Source: Carya illinoinensis
Lineage: Eukaryota > Streptophyta > Magnoliopsida > Fagales > Juglandaceae
Reading direction: 5' to 3'
Length of the DNA: 64,000 nucleotides
NCBI RefSeq assembly: GCF_018687715.1
Contig: NC_056760.1
Span: 32,443,501 to 32,507,500 of the forward strand
Within the stretch, counting starts at the first letter, position 1, and each line of letters begins with the position of its first letter. A program made the translations under genes and the position numbers. Shown piece after piece: positions 12,000 to 23,092 of this stretch. The notes under the pieces were generated by a model that was not told where the DNA came from, made no database searches, and saw only the letters and a program-made list of their open reading frames with translations.

Positions 12000-13235
12000 A
12001 TTTTCAAGTCTACATAGTGCATCAGAGGGTGTAGAAATCCTTTTTCCAATCATTCCAAGGTACGCACCTGCAAATCTACAAAATTGTTAAACAGTCTGAA
12101 AAAATATGGAGACAATGATGACTAAGCCCCTGCATTTCTTGATTTTTTGCCTTTGCTTTTACTCATGACCACTTCCAAAGTGGCCAACCCTTCTCATGCT
12201 TTTTACATGATCCCATAATAAGATTAAAGATTGAAGAAAGGGGTTGTTTATAGTAAAATAAAAGGAACATATGCTTTTAACAACAAAAAGCATACCAACT
12301 CATCCTCCTCCTGGACTTTGCGCAGCTATATGTACAAACCCAACATCTAGGAACAAGCCAATTCCGTTTTCTGGCATAGCAAGAAAAGTCCTCTAAAATA
12401 CACCAACACAAAATTAAAGTGAAAGAAGTTAAAATGACAGTATGGTACAGTTGGTAATACTACATCACCTTTCTATATTGACACAACATACCTCTGTTAT
12501 GATTCGGTAGTGGCCAGGACCTAACCAAAGATGCATCAATTATACATCTAAATAAACTTTCACACTAGAGCCACATTGTTTTCAAGAAATTTTCACACTA
12601 GAGCCACACTATTTTCAAGTTTTGATAATTAAGACAGGTGGTGAATTTAGATACAAGCATTAGTTCCACATATGATCAAAAGCTCTTTTATCGAAGATCG
12701 TGATATTTAAAAATGGGAAACAACTCAAATTGCAAAAGATATGCTTGATAATGCAGCCATCCATCTAGTTTTAGTGTTAGTTTAACAAAGTTCACAACAT
12801 TATCAATCTAGAGGGTATATAATTAAAAGGATACAACAAGACCTCAATCACATCTGACAGATGGTTTTTGGTTGAGATCTACTTAATATCACCACCTGCA
12901 GATAAACTCAGATCTGTATTGTCAACGAACTAGCATACAGCAGCCAAGCAATTGATTAAAGAAGTATGTCATCCTTATATCACAATGTAACATAAGAAGG
13001 AAAAAAACCAATGGGATATAAATAGCTCAAATAATGCAAACCAATCACAACCAATAAGTATACAGAAACAAGATGCTCGCAGCACATATCTAGCATTATA
13101 AAGAAACCTTCTGGACAAGAGGCGTGCTTTTGTCCTTTAGAATCTCTACAACGACCCCTTTAATATCCATTCCTGCATTGACCCTTGGGTATGATTCCCA
13201 TTGATCAAGAAAAGTATTATACCTTATATCCATAT
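12000..13235 (-). pseudogene. 3-hydroxyisobutyryl-CoA hydrolase-like (CHY family) pseudogene
   Basis: Four exon-like blocks on the minus strand match, in order, a plant mitochondrial-type 3-hydroxyisobutyryl-CoA hydrolase (enoyl-CoA hydratase/isomerase fold, valine catabolism). They are: 13235-13107 ([12 protein letters not shown], then AGMDIKGVV, ending TPLVQK at a GT donor); about 12533-12492 (GHYRIITE, GT donor); 12392-12296 ([11 protein letters not shown] and AAQSPGGG); and 12067 to about 12013 (AYLG.IGKRISTPSDAL). Damage: the first block lacks about 14 residues between PRV and AGMD; the exon that should follow VQK is missing or eroded; the third block has a TGA at 12302-12300 where the family has Ser after GGG; the last block diverges after SDAL. 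Splice sites are retained, so it derives from an intron-containing copy and not a processed one. Confidence 0.7.
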
Positions 13236-13619
13236 CTGCATTATGAACAAGTTTCAAATTAAATACAATGTGAACCTAGATCCCAACCAATATAAACCCA
13301 GGAAAAAAACTGGAGTATGTGCTGGGCTTTTTATCATATTTCTCCAAACCCAGATCCAAACCAAAAGGAAGGAAAAAAAATTTTAATGAATGCAGTAGAG
13401 AAATAAAGAACTTCAGATTCTTGACATACAACATATAGATAAATTAATAGCAAGGAAAAAAAATCAAAAATAGACTAGAGATTAGGAAAAAAAAAACAAA
13501 ACCATATCTAAACCAAAAAGAAGAGAAAAAAAAAGTTTAATAAACACAATCATAGCATCTAAAGAGATTAATAGAGCAAAAACTCACATCCCTAGCAAAA
13601 CCCCATAGCTCCAACTGCA

Positions 13620-13875
13620 GAAATCCTTTACATTTTATAGATCTACACACAAAAACTCAAATCTATAAACACAAACCCAGATCTAGCTAAAGTGGGCAAC
13701 GGCCAATGAGAGAGGAAAGTGATATACAAACACCAAAACTCAGATCTACACATACAAACTCAGATCTACACACAAATGCAGATCTATAAACACACTCATA
13801 TCTAGCTAAAAGTAACAACGGCCAATGAGTAACGAGAAAGTGTCCGTAAGCAAGTAACAAGAAAAACTTGGGAGA
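13620..13875. repeat. Imperfect direct repeats of about 110 bp
   Basis: The order cagatctacacacaaa, gatctataaacaca, atctagctaaa, caacggccaatgag, gatatacaaacac appears first at about 13640-13733 and again at about 13763-13895 with small changes. A piece (aaaaacttgggaga) recurs on both sides of the AG microsatellite. Confidence 0.7.
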
Positions 13876-13893
13876 GGAAACTGATATACAAAC

Positions 13894-13996
<103 letters not shown>

Positions 13997-14047
13997 ATAC
14001 CAAGTAAGGAGAAAAACTTGGGAGAAGAAAGTAACATTACTGGATGG

Positions 14048-14906
14048 TAGGCCTGCAACCCGGCTTGGAATAGTTGCGTTTATACCCGATTTGATTTGAA
14101 TCGTGTTCAGATAAGCAGGCAACTCGATCCGATCCGATTAAAATGAAACCAGGTCGGGCTCGTATAACCCGACATAAAAACCAGATGAAGAAAGAACACA
14201 GGCGCTATCTTCCTTCTTCCCACCAAGCACCCCCATGGAGATTGGCTCCCACTCTCCATTAGACAACAACAACTTTTGCACAAAATCTAAAACCAAACTT
14301 GGTTTCAAATCTTGGTCTTCCACCTAAGACCCTCTCACCGACGCATCCTTATCAGACTCATTGCATTCCGATATAGTAGCCGGTGTATGAAAGTGACGAT
14401 GAGTTGGGCTTGCAGGGTAGAAATAGCGTCAAATGGGTAATTAAAAGAGGCCATTGATGCTTTGGCAATGGACTCCTAGTTTGGGATTGACTTAGGATTT
14501 CTTGAAGTTGGCAATGAGAGAGGAGGGGTTACAGGGGTGCTGTTTGAAATCTAAAGGGGAGGAAGAGACGAAGGAATGGCATTTCGGATAAAGGGAATGA
14601 GTATAGACGAATTGTTGGCATCATTGCGAGACAGGCAAGGGAAGTACGAGGAGGAGGGACTCACTTGGTAAGATGGGAGAAAAGGGTAGAGATCTCGGGA
14701 GAAAAGGCTTGGAGTCTTGGAGCTTGGAGTCTAGGGTTTGAGCGAACTAAAGGGTCTCTTAATTTATATGTCGGTCGGTGGAAGACGATAAATCCAAACA
14801 TCTATCGGGTTGGTAAACCGATTGTTTAGTAACCCGGCATTTGCCGGTTTGGGTCGAATTAGATTTCACGGGTCACTCGGTTTGACGGGTTATTTGCACA
14901 GGCCTA
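14048..14906. mobile_element. Non-autonomous hAT-type transposon, 859 bp
   Basis: The element is bounded by taggcctgcaa on the left and ttgcacaggccta on the right, an imperfect TIR, and by an exact 8-bp direct repeat CTGGATGG (14040-14047 and 14907-14914). An 8-bp duplication with a TA-starting TIR is the hAT signature. Subterminal regions are rich in 'acccg' and 'cgggt' words in opposite orientation at the two ends (14055-14180 and 14790-14890), as hAT subterminal repeats often are. No transposase is encoded. A minus-strand open stretch at 14138-14323 could be captured host sequence (see findings). Confidence 0.75.
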
Positions 14907-15184
14907 CTGGATGGTAGCCACTCTAGTCACCAACGGCCCAGTCACCGGATGGTGCTCGCCATTTGGAGGTTTTAGTTGTGTTTTTAGTTCTTGAGCTATT
15001 GAATAAATAGTTTTTAAGCTCTGTCGAGAGTTATTTATATTTAAGATTTTTAAGTTGTTTCCCTCTTTCAAATGTTCATGTTTTTCTGTAAATTTGGAAA
15101 ATATGTTTTTTTTTTTATATGTAAATTTGGAAATCTTCATTTTTTAGGTTTGGAAATTTTAATATGAAAAAGCTACTATGCCAC
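14907..15184. other. Intergenic DNA, nothing recognised
   Basis: AT-rich non-coding sequence directly after the hAT element. Confidence 0.5.
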
Positions 15185-15372
15185 CTATTAGTGACCGCTC
15201 CATTTGACTGTTTAGTGATTGTTTTACTTAATAATTAAGAAAGTAATTTTTAATGTATTGATATATATATATATTAATTTTTTTTAAGTGATAAAAAATG
15301 TGAATAAAAAATTATATAAAAATAATTAAAGATAAATTTTACACTAGCAGTCACTTGCACGTTGCAAGTGGC
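15185..15372. mobile_element. MITE relic of the 8588 family
   Basis: Shares the core acttaataattaagaaagta followed by an AT-rich arm with 'gtgataaaaaatgtgaataa'. The ends (agtgaccgctcc and actagcagtcac) are only weakly inverted, so the boundaries are approximate. Confidence 0.45.
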
Positions 15373-15599
15373 ACACTAGCCCGACTCTTTTAATATTTGT
15401 CTGTGTTGATTTTTTAGTTATTTTATCTTTTTAGGCTTGTTCTTAAAAAGACTCTTCACTGATTCACTTATGTTGACTCCAGTGTATGTTAACCCGAAAA
15501 TATGGATGTTTTGCCGTAGTTTTTGTTGTTTTTTTAGTTGTTTATTTGTTAATTAAGGTCTTGATTTGTCATCTAATTTTTTTTATTATTATTAAGAAT

Positions 15600-16020
15600 T
15601 ATGTGATGAGTTCAAATAGTAATGATATTGAAATAATGAGGAGTGAAAATTGTTCACAAGTTGAAGGTATAAGTTTTTAGGCCGATCCTATGGAAGAAGT
15701 AATAGATATCAGTGTTGTCATGTTGAAGCCTGTAGAAGAACAATGTGATGTAAGGTACTCCATGGATGTCTATAACGAATGTTATGTCTTCTTCTTATGG
15801 TAGCCCTTTAGAGGGTATGTTATTCAATGGCTTAAAAGATGCAGATACATGTAATAAGGCAAATGCAAGGCGAAATGGTCTTAAAATTCAAAGGAATAAT
15901 CATACTCTATCAAAAGAAGGAAGGTTATTGATTGGAGCAGAGTTTGTTTGTTTAACGGAGGGTGTTCCTCGTCAAAGTGGTAAGTTGAAACAAAGAACAA
16001 ATATTGAACCCGTAAAGTAA
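15600..16020 (+). pseudogene. FAR1/FHY3-type DNA-binding domain remnant
   Basis: The open stretch 15766-16020 encodes about 84 residues that resemble the N-terminal FAR1 zinc-binding domain of FAR1/FRS proteins: P.EGM.F near residue 15, then ARRNG and an RNNHTLSKEGRL stretch, then AEFVCLTEG. Conserved Cys and His of the complete domain beyond FVC are not recovered. An acidic leader with SSNSNDIEIM at 15606-15680 is in another frame and ends at a stop. FAR1-family proteins descend from MULE transposases, so the source may be a FRS gene or a MULE. Frameshifts and stops show that it is not functional. Confidence 0.5.
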
Positions 16021-16490
16021 ATATTGGTTATAAAGCAATGATGGGTCAAATCATTGTTGATGTGCCTATAATATATAATCATCATGCATTGAGACGTTCA
16101 ACTAATTTTAACCCCTTGCTGGATTGGAGCTGTCTAATTCACTTTTTTTGTTTTTACTTTTATCACCACTAGAGTAGATATGTTGACTCTAGAGGGTATA
16201 GTTTACAATCATATGCACCATCTTTGGGGTCGAACTTTAAGATCACATGTGATATATATTCTTAATATATAGGTTAATTAATTAATTAATAGGTTATGCT
16301 TTTCTGATGGTCACTAAATTAATAGGTTACCAATTGCAACCTCCGCCTTACTATCCCCATTAGAAACATTATTTTTCAAAGCAATTGAGTCTGCTTCTTC
16401 TTCTTTTTGTTTGCGTGTCAATGTTGGTTGTACATGTGTGTTATCCCTTTCTCCACACATTCAAAAACTTAATATATATATATGTATATA
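16021..16490. other. Intergenic DNA, nothing recognised
   Basis: Non-coding. The segment 16471-16490 is a TA-rich tract that flanks the next element. Confidence 0.5.
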
Positions 16491-16669
16491 CAAAAACTTT
16501 ATGTATAGTCATTCTTGTGTATTTTTTGTGCATTTCGCTAATGTGATTGCCTATATCATTTTTTTAATATAAAATAACTACTTTGACTAATTACATCAGT
16601 AAAATTTACAAAAAATACATAAAAATAACTGTATATAACAGAACTTTTATATATATATATATATATATT
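16491..16669. mobile_element. Palindromic MITE flanked by TA microsatellites
   Basis: About 160 bp starting caaaaactttatgtatagtc and ending aactgtatataacagaactttt. The ends are inverted relative to each other (tatgtatagtca against taactgtatata). It is flanked by TA/AT runs (16471-16490 and 16649-16669). A second member lies at 39183-39331 with the same flanks. Confidence 0.6.
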
Positions 16670-18472
16670 TGCTCCTTGACCGGTACCCTCAATTACCGAT
16701 CAAAGAGGTACCTATCCGTAATTGATCGGTACCTCAATTACTATCCACCTTAAACTCCAATGTTGTGAATTGTGATCACTTACGTCTACATCCCAGGCAA
16801 CTTTTGGTTATAGCCTCATATTTCAAACCCTAGACTTTCCCTGATGGTGTACAGTACGCTCGTTATCGCATCCTAAGACTTTATGTAGAGGGACCTACTT
16901 GCTTTATGTAGAGAAACAATTAGGCATTTCCTTCATTTGTACACCAACATGACAGATGCTGGTCAGCTAGACAATTCGCCCGTCTTCCTCACTACTACTG
17001 CACTTTAATTTCTTTTGATCAATGGCAATTTATTTTTATGATCATCCTTCTCTTTAATTATAGCGCCATATATTATGGGAGCCTTGCAATATTACTTGTA
17101 ACTTACATATATGCATGCATGTAGATATTCTATAGCTGTCATCAAAATCTACCACAAGCCTACGTACAAACACACACTGCATGCATGGACTGATATTAAG
17201 AAACTTTTAAGATGCTTCAAGTCATGTATTGTGAAATATATATGCATGCATGGGTTAGTAATTAATTTGGCTAGCTAGTCCCGGTCAACAAAGTGGCTAC
17301 TGCGTTTATTTTGGTCATAATCTTGCCTCTTGGAATTACAAAAATTAATAACTGTTGCTCATCAAGCAGCTTGGAGTGTGTGTGAATATATACACCGTAC
17401 GCGTTGCTACCGATTAATGTCACTTCTGAAGTTACGTTACTTTAGCCTCTACTTTCGGGAAGTACTTGGCGTCTTGCTGCAACACTTTCTAGTGCTATGT
17501 TTCAATAATTTCCCCTCCAACAAACTCACTGCTCCCCCTAAATGCTAGGACTAAACACATGGAGATTGGCTACTAGTTCGTACAGTAGCAAGTTCAACAC
17601 AAGCTAGCCACGGGAAGCTCGTTTTCTCTCAACCAACGTCGACCAAGTTGTAAATCTATAAGCGCGGTGTTGTCTAATTCTCCCTTGAGATTGTTCGATC
17701 TCTTGATCCCCAAGGTGCTTAGCGTACAAAATTTCTAAGATTCAAAGTGTTAACGTTGATGCTCTTCTTTTAAATTAAAGTTGTATTCATTGTATAATGA
17801 TAAAAATGTACGCTAAGTTAAATGGAGCATTTTTCTAACTAACGAATTTAATTATTCCTACATATTGGGCAGGTCGACAACTACGCTAATTAACCTTATC
17901 ATAATGATCAAGCAAAAATAGTGGTCTGAAATCTTTGAGGGAGCGACTCAACCAGAGTCAACAAGATATCTATCATATAATACATCCACCATCGTATGCT
18001 TCCGAACATATATACAATCCAATATACTGATCATGTACATTTGAATAAATATACTGATTCATAAAACTGCTTTCAATATGACTTGAACACTTAACCTAGC
18101 TATGACTTGGAAAATCGGACGGAAGATATAGGAATAGCGCATCGTTTTCAATAGCAAATTGGGTATATTTATTTTAAGCAGACTTTGGATTCTTCGGATG
18201 CGAGAAAGCAGAGACCCGGCAACCTCCCTGTTGCTGATTTGTACATATTCGATGGATGGAAGCTTCTTTCAGCGAATAAAGATGGGTTTTTCTGAACGTG
18301 ATGATTGAAATTCGAGACGTTTTCCTTTGACTTCTGTTATCTCTCAATTAATATCTCTAGTGTCCATTATCCCAAGTCTTGTGTAGAAAAAAAGCACCTC
18401 CTTTGGAAACGTTATCATTTTGAAAGCACCAGTTAAAAGCTAGCAGAGGTATCTGACAGAACAAGGAGAAAT

Positions 18473-18478
<6 letters not shown>
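16670..18478. other. Upstream region of the MYB gene, no other gene
   Basis: No coding exon is recognised. A small repeat/inverted-repeat cluster of ggtacc and caattac words lies at 16680-16742. I could not place a TATA box with confidence; the promoter and 5' UTR of the MYB gene must lie within the last part. Confidence 0.5.

Positions 18479-18507
<29 letters not shown>
18479..18507. repeat. (GA)n microsatellite directly before the MYB start codon
   Basis: A GA run of about 29 bases ends exactly at the ATG. GA/CT-rich leaders are common in plant 5' UTRs; here the repeat abuts the start codon. Confidence 0.9.
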
Positions 18508-18511
<4 letters not shown>

Positions 18512-20098
18512 GAAGGGCTCCTTGTTGTGACAAGGCGAACGTGAAAAGAGGGCCATGGTCACCTGAAGAAGATGCAACGCTAAAAGAGTACATAGAGAAA
18601 CATGGGACTGGAGGGAATTGGATAGCTCTTCCTCAGAAAGCGGGTTTGTTTATTTGTTTCTTTTATTTAGTTCCTTTTGTTTTTGGACTTAACAGAAAGC
18701 TGGGATTCTGGGAAAATAATTTTAAGAGAAATGAAGTTCTTTTGTTTCTATGATTTGAACTTATATGGGTTTTTCAGGGTACCTTCTTTCCTTTTATTTT
18801 TGGTCATCATGAATGGTTTGGTCTTCCATCAGGTCTTAAGAGATGTGGAAAAAGCTGCAGATTAAGATGGCTTAACTATCTCAGACCCAACATTAAACAC
18901 GGTGAATTCTCTGATGATGAAGATAGGATTATATGTACCCTTTTTGCTACCATTGGAAGCAGGTAATCATATCACTCTCCAGTTTCTTCTCCTTTTCACT
19001 TTCAGAATTTCCTGTTTCTTGTACATACTTTTGGAATCTCTTGATCAGGCTATGATTACCCTTTTCTTTTATTGCTACCCTGGATTCAATGTTTCATCAA
19101 AAATCATAAACAAAGCAAAGCATGATGATAATTTCTTTTTCTTTTTTCTCTTTTCGGGAACTTGGGGAGAAATCACTTGTCCAAAGAATATGCTCTGAAA
19201 AGATAAATGTTTTTTTCTGCATCAGTCTTTGTTTTTTCGGGGGAGGGGATTGTTCTGCATGCATGCCGAGTTTAAAACTCCAATGACATGTGTACTCGAG
19301 ATTTCAGAAAGAAGCTCAATTATACAATCCTTCTTATGGGAAATGCTCAAAACTGACCCAAATTGCAGGTGGTCAATAATAGCGGCTCAGTTGCCAGGCA
19401 GAACTGACAATGATATTAAGAACTACTGGAACACCAAGCTTAAGAAGAAATTCATTGGTATATTTCCTCCATCTCAGCGAAAAACTCACCCAGTACTCAA
19501 CCTCTCAAATGCCCTTCAAACTTCATCATCATCATCTTCATCAACAACAACATCAACTTCATCATACCAAGGCAGCAACATTACTTACTACTACCCTACC
19601 ACTTCTTTCACAAGCTTAGAGCCGATTCCAGGTCTTTTGAGCAGCAATTATTCTGCTAATGCAGCTACAATTCTTCAAGCCCGAGAAAACTTGGTGGGAC
19701 AGCTACAAAATTGCTATGTAAAAGATAATCTGCTCATGTTTGGGGGTGAAGCTAGTTGTAGCTCTTCTGATGGAAGTTCCAACAACCTGATCAGCCATAG
19801 CAAAGAAAGAAGAGAGTACGAATATGGCGCTGGCGCTGGTGGTGTAGTTGAAACTAATGAACTACAGATGGCTCCTCAGAATTGCTTTTACAATGGAGTC
19901 GAAGGAAATCAGAGGTTCACGATTTCCAATGGTGGTGATCATCTTAACGGTTGGATTGAAAAGCAAAATCACAAAAAATTCTATGAACAACAATTAGACT
20001 ATGGCTTTGACGAAATTAAGCAGCTGATTAGCACCGACGGTGGCAGCAACTTTTTGTTTGATGAGCACAAGACGGAGGAAAGGTTGTTGTATTATTGA
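18508..20098 (+). CDS. R2R3-MYB transcription factor, subgroup-14 type (RAX/MYB36/MYB68-like)
   Basis: Nuclear DNA-binding transcription factor. Exons: 18508-18643, 18833-18962, 19369-20098, which splice to 996 bp and 331 aa. Introns of 189 and 406 bp have GT-AG ends. Exon 1-2 lengths (136 and 130 bp) and phases match the canonical R2R3-MYB layout. R2 has Trp17, Trp38 and Trp58. R3 has Phe71, Trp90 and Trp109, including [20 protein letters not shown] (97-116). The start MGRAPCCDK is the usual one. The words [17 protein letters not shown] and FATIGSRWS favour subgroup 14, whose members act in axillary meristem initiation, root development and endodermal Casparian strip formation. Function here is inferred. 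Exon 3 adds a Ser/Thr run (about residues 138-154) and a C-terminal [11 protein letters not shown] segment ending in LLYY, as in that subgroup. No defect is visible. Closest orthologue not determined. Confidence 0.93.
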
Positions 20099-20645
20099 TG
20101 CTGACTGTGGGTAAAATCAGAAAGATTTGAATGCAAAAGGAAGGGAAGAGTTGAAGATTCAACTAAGCAAAAGGATAAAAAATTCAGATTCGGATTCAGT
20201 TTTGTGGGAATGGGGTCACGTTCTTGAGGGGAAACACTACTGTGAGAGTACATGATAAAAGTTTCCTTTCTGCATTTCTTTTTGGGGAATGTTGCTGTAT
20301 ATGGTAGCTAGGACGGTTTAACTGCAGCGGTTCAGGCATAAATTTCACGAAAACTAGGCAAGCCATCATCTTTCAAGAAAGTAACTTAGAGCCAAGAATC
20401 CATCATTACTGGTTTTTTTTTTTTTTTTTGAACTTACATATTTTATTGAGCACTCTTTTAATTATGATTTTATATATCTTAAGTCGAATCTGGCCAAATT
20501 TTGTCTGTGTTGCCTTGGAAAAATTTATTGAGAGAGAGAGATCAGAGACTTGTTAAAAAAATATGAAAAAAAAGTGGAGAAAAAAATAAAAGTCAAATTT
20601 CTGCTATGCGGCATGCCCAGCGGTGTCATTGCTGGGCAACAGCCT
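20099..20645. other. 3' flank of the MYB gene
   Basis: Presumed 3' UTR and downstream DNA. A 17-base T run lies at 20413-20429. No canonical polyadenylation signal could be chosen with confidence. Confidence 0.5.
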
Positions 20646-20668
20646 AGCATCACTCTATTTATTTTTTT

Positions 20669-20843
20669 GAGAAATGATATTTGCAGTCGTGGTTGTGCAA
20701 GCGGCGTGTAGTCGCTTTGAAAAAAATGAATTAATATGGGACCCACATGAAAAAAAAAAACTAACTTTTTAGTCATGGATCCCACTTTTTTTCAAAGCGA
20801 TTGCGCGGCGTTTGCAATTCCACGAATGTATGTAGCATTGCTC
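20669..20843. mobile_element. MULE-type MITE in the LINE poly(A) tail, 175 bp
   Basis: Ends form a TIR of about 58 bp: gagaaatgatatttgcagtc on the left against gagcaatgctacatacattc read from the right, both continuing to cgctttgaaaaaaa. It is flanked by the 9-bp repeat TATTTTTTT (20660-20668 and 20844-20852). A long TIR with a 9-bp duplication fits Mutator-like MITEs, although the T-rich duplication is weak evidence on its own. Confidence 0.65.
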
Positions 20844-20880
20844 TATTTTTTTTTTTAAAACATCATACTTTCATTCACCT

Positions 20881-22580
20881 TCAAGGGAAAGATGGAACAT
20901 GATTACAAAGAGGTCTAACGACCAACTCAACCGAGCTCTCATCTAGCTCTAAAGATTCCTTAGCTAGACCATGAGCAAACTGGTTGCCACTCCTCCTAAC
21001 AAAAACTACCTTCCACTGGACCAAACTAGATAGTACCATCCTAGCGTCCAACAAAACCATGCCCACTCTATCCCATCTTTCAAAATGGTGGTTGATCCCT
21101 ACCACAATCTGGAGTGCATCTCCTTCCAGCATAACCGAGTTCAACCCCAATTCCCTTGCCATGGAAGCTGCATGAAAAGCTCCTAAGGCTTCAGCCAACA
21201 CAGGTTCAGCCAAGCTGGGGACAGAGAGCTTCTTAGTGGCCAAAATGGAACCCTCATGGTCTCGGGCCACCAGACCTATTCCAATTCTACCCTGATCTAC
21301 ATTCATAATAGCATCCCAATTTATTTTTACCCAATTAGATGGAGGAGGGGTCCACCTCGAGGGGTGAATAGAGGCCACTTGAGTTTTAACCTTCTTACTA
21401 GCTTGAGCTGTCTTGAACTCTTCTAGGGACTGGGATGCTTGACTCAGTAGTATGTTTGGGTGCAAGAATGACCCTTCAAACAGCAGTTTATTCTTTCTTA
21501 ACCATATGCTCCTAGCAATGACTGAGAACAAGTCAAGTAATTCCCTATCACACAGTAGAGTGAGACGTTCATACAACTCTTTAAAGCTGGCTTCCCTCAA
21601 AGTGCTTTTTTGAAAAAAGATATGGCCTTGACCCCAAACATCCATGGCTGAACTACAGCTCCATAGAGCATGGGTGGTGGTCTCCTCTTCTCTACAGCAG
21701 ATGGCGCACATAGGAGAGTCCACTATCTTCTTCTTGAAAAGGTTGAGTATGGTGGGAAGAGCCTCAAGACATGCACGCCATAAGAAAATTTTGTGGTATT
21801 AGGGACCTGCATCTTCCAGCATTCAGACCAGCTTCTCTGTTTCTGTGTCCCTCTTGATGACTGCCCTCTATGCATTTCGATAGCCTCTTTCTGCATATGA
21901 TAAGAACTTTTGACAGTGAATGAACCATCTTTGGTGCCTAGCCAAATTAGTTTATCTTCAATACCCGAGGAGCTAATGGGAATTTTTAGTATCATTGCAG
22001 CTGTGTCTGAATCAAAAGCATCTGAGATCAAGCCTCTATCCCATTGCTTAGTCTCACTGTTAATCAGCCTTTCCACTTTATCATCTTATTGAAGAATCTG
22101 TACTGGAGATTGGACCATGTATGTAGTAGGTTGAGGCAGCCATTTGTCCTTCCATATTCTGGTTCTATAACCATTTCCAATACGCCACAAAGAGCCTTTA
22201 ACCAGCAGTCCCTTTGCTGCACAGAAGCTTCTCCATATGAAGGATGACCTGTTTCCCACCTTGGCTTGGAAGAAGTCATGTTGTGGATGATACTTCATTT
22301 TCAGGACTTGAGTAGTTAGAGAGTTTGGGTATTGAACAAGTCTCCACCCTTGCTTTGCCAGCAATGCCAAATTAAAAACCTCAAGGTCTTTAAACCCGAG
22401 CCCTCCTGTAGCTTTCGATCTTCCCATCTGACCCCAAGACACCCAGTGCACTTTTCTTTCATTTTGTAGATGGCCCCACCAGAATTGCTGCATGATTCTG
22501 TTAATATCACTTAGCAAGGATTTGGGCATTTTGAAGACCCCCATGCAATAAGTTGGGAGGGCCTATACCACAGCCTTAAG
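20881..22580 (-). pseudogene. LINE ORF2 3' part: RT tail, zf-RVT and RNase H
   Basis: In order on the minus strand: the end of the reverse transcriptase/connection region (22544-22086, containing QFWWG, GGLGFKDLEVFN and WRLVQ); a zf-RVT region (22076-21723, and CAICCREEETTTHALWSC at the start of the next block); and an RNase H domain (21723-20881). RNase H acidic residues are visible: Asp in NWDA, Glu in AEALGAFHA, Asp in LEGDALQ, with a late FAHGLAKE. Stops and frame changes separate the blocks, so this is not a working ORF2. The RT catalytic motif is absent because of the truncation. The same LINE family occurs at 43523-44244. Confidence 0.8.
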
Positions 22581-22851
22581 AAGTATTTCCTTGCCTGCAT
22601 GAGAGAGGAATTTATTTTTCCAATTTCCTACTCTTGATTTGATTCTATCGATGAGCATCACTCTATTTATAAACACAGCACAACTGAATAAAGAAAATAA
22701 TCAACTTGTTGGTTTCATCCATTTCATGTGGATCTTTATTATATAATTAACATGTAACATGATTAACTTTGTTATAGACACACTGGAGATGAAGAAAGAG
22801 AGATAATATTCCTTATTTTGAGTTTTATGATCATTTCTAATCATAGTGTTA

Positions 22852-23064
22852 GCTGTAGTTTAGATAGTGAAATGAGATATTGAGATGGTTTTATATTAAA
22901 ATTGAAAGTTAAATAAAATATTATTAGAATATTATTTTTAAATATTATTATTGTTCTGATATTTGAAAAATTTGAATTGTTTATTATATTTTGGATAAAA
23001 ATTTGAGAAAGTTCTAATGATGAGATGAGATGAAATGAAACCGTTTCTATATCCAAACTAAGCA
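22852..23064. mobile_element. MITE, PIF/Harbinger-like, 213 bp (best family copy)
   Basis: Left end gctgtagtttagata; right end tatccaaactaagca, which reads tgcttagtttggata on the other strand. Flanked by TTA at 22849-22851 and 23065-23067. Inside are 'gagatgagatgaaatgaaac' near the right end and the family core 'aatattattaga'. This is the least damaged copy of the common AT-rich MITE in the window. Confidence 0.7.
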
Positions 23065-23092
23065 TTAATGTATTATATTTGGAAAATGCTGC

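Larger units (their letters stand above)
20663..22653 (-). mobile_element. 5'-truncated LINE (L1-type) with 17-bp target duplication
   Basis: The insertion is flanked by the exact direct repeat AGCATCACTCTATTTAT at 20646-20662 and 22654-22670. The plus-strand T run after 20663 and again at 20846-20856 is the element's poly(A) tail, interrupted by a MITE. The coding part (separate entry) covers only the end of the reverse transcriptase and RNase H, so the copy is strongly 5'-truncated. Confidence 0.85.

Noticed and set aside
18677..19198. Open frames running through MYB introns
   Set aside because: Intron read-through; the canonical MYB splice sites explain the region.
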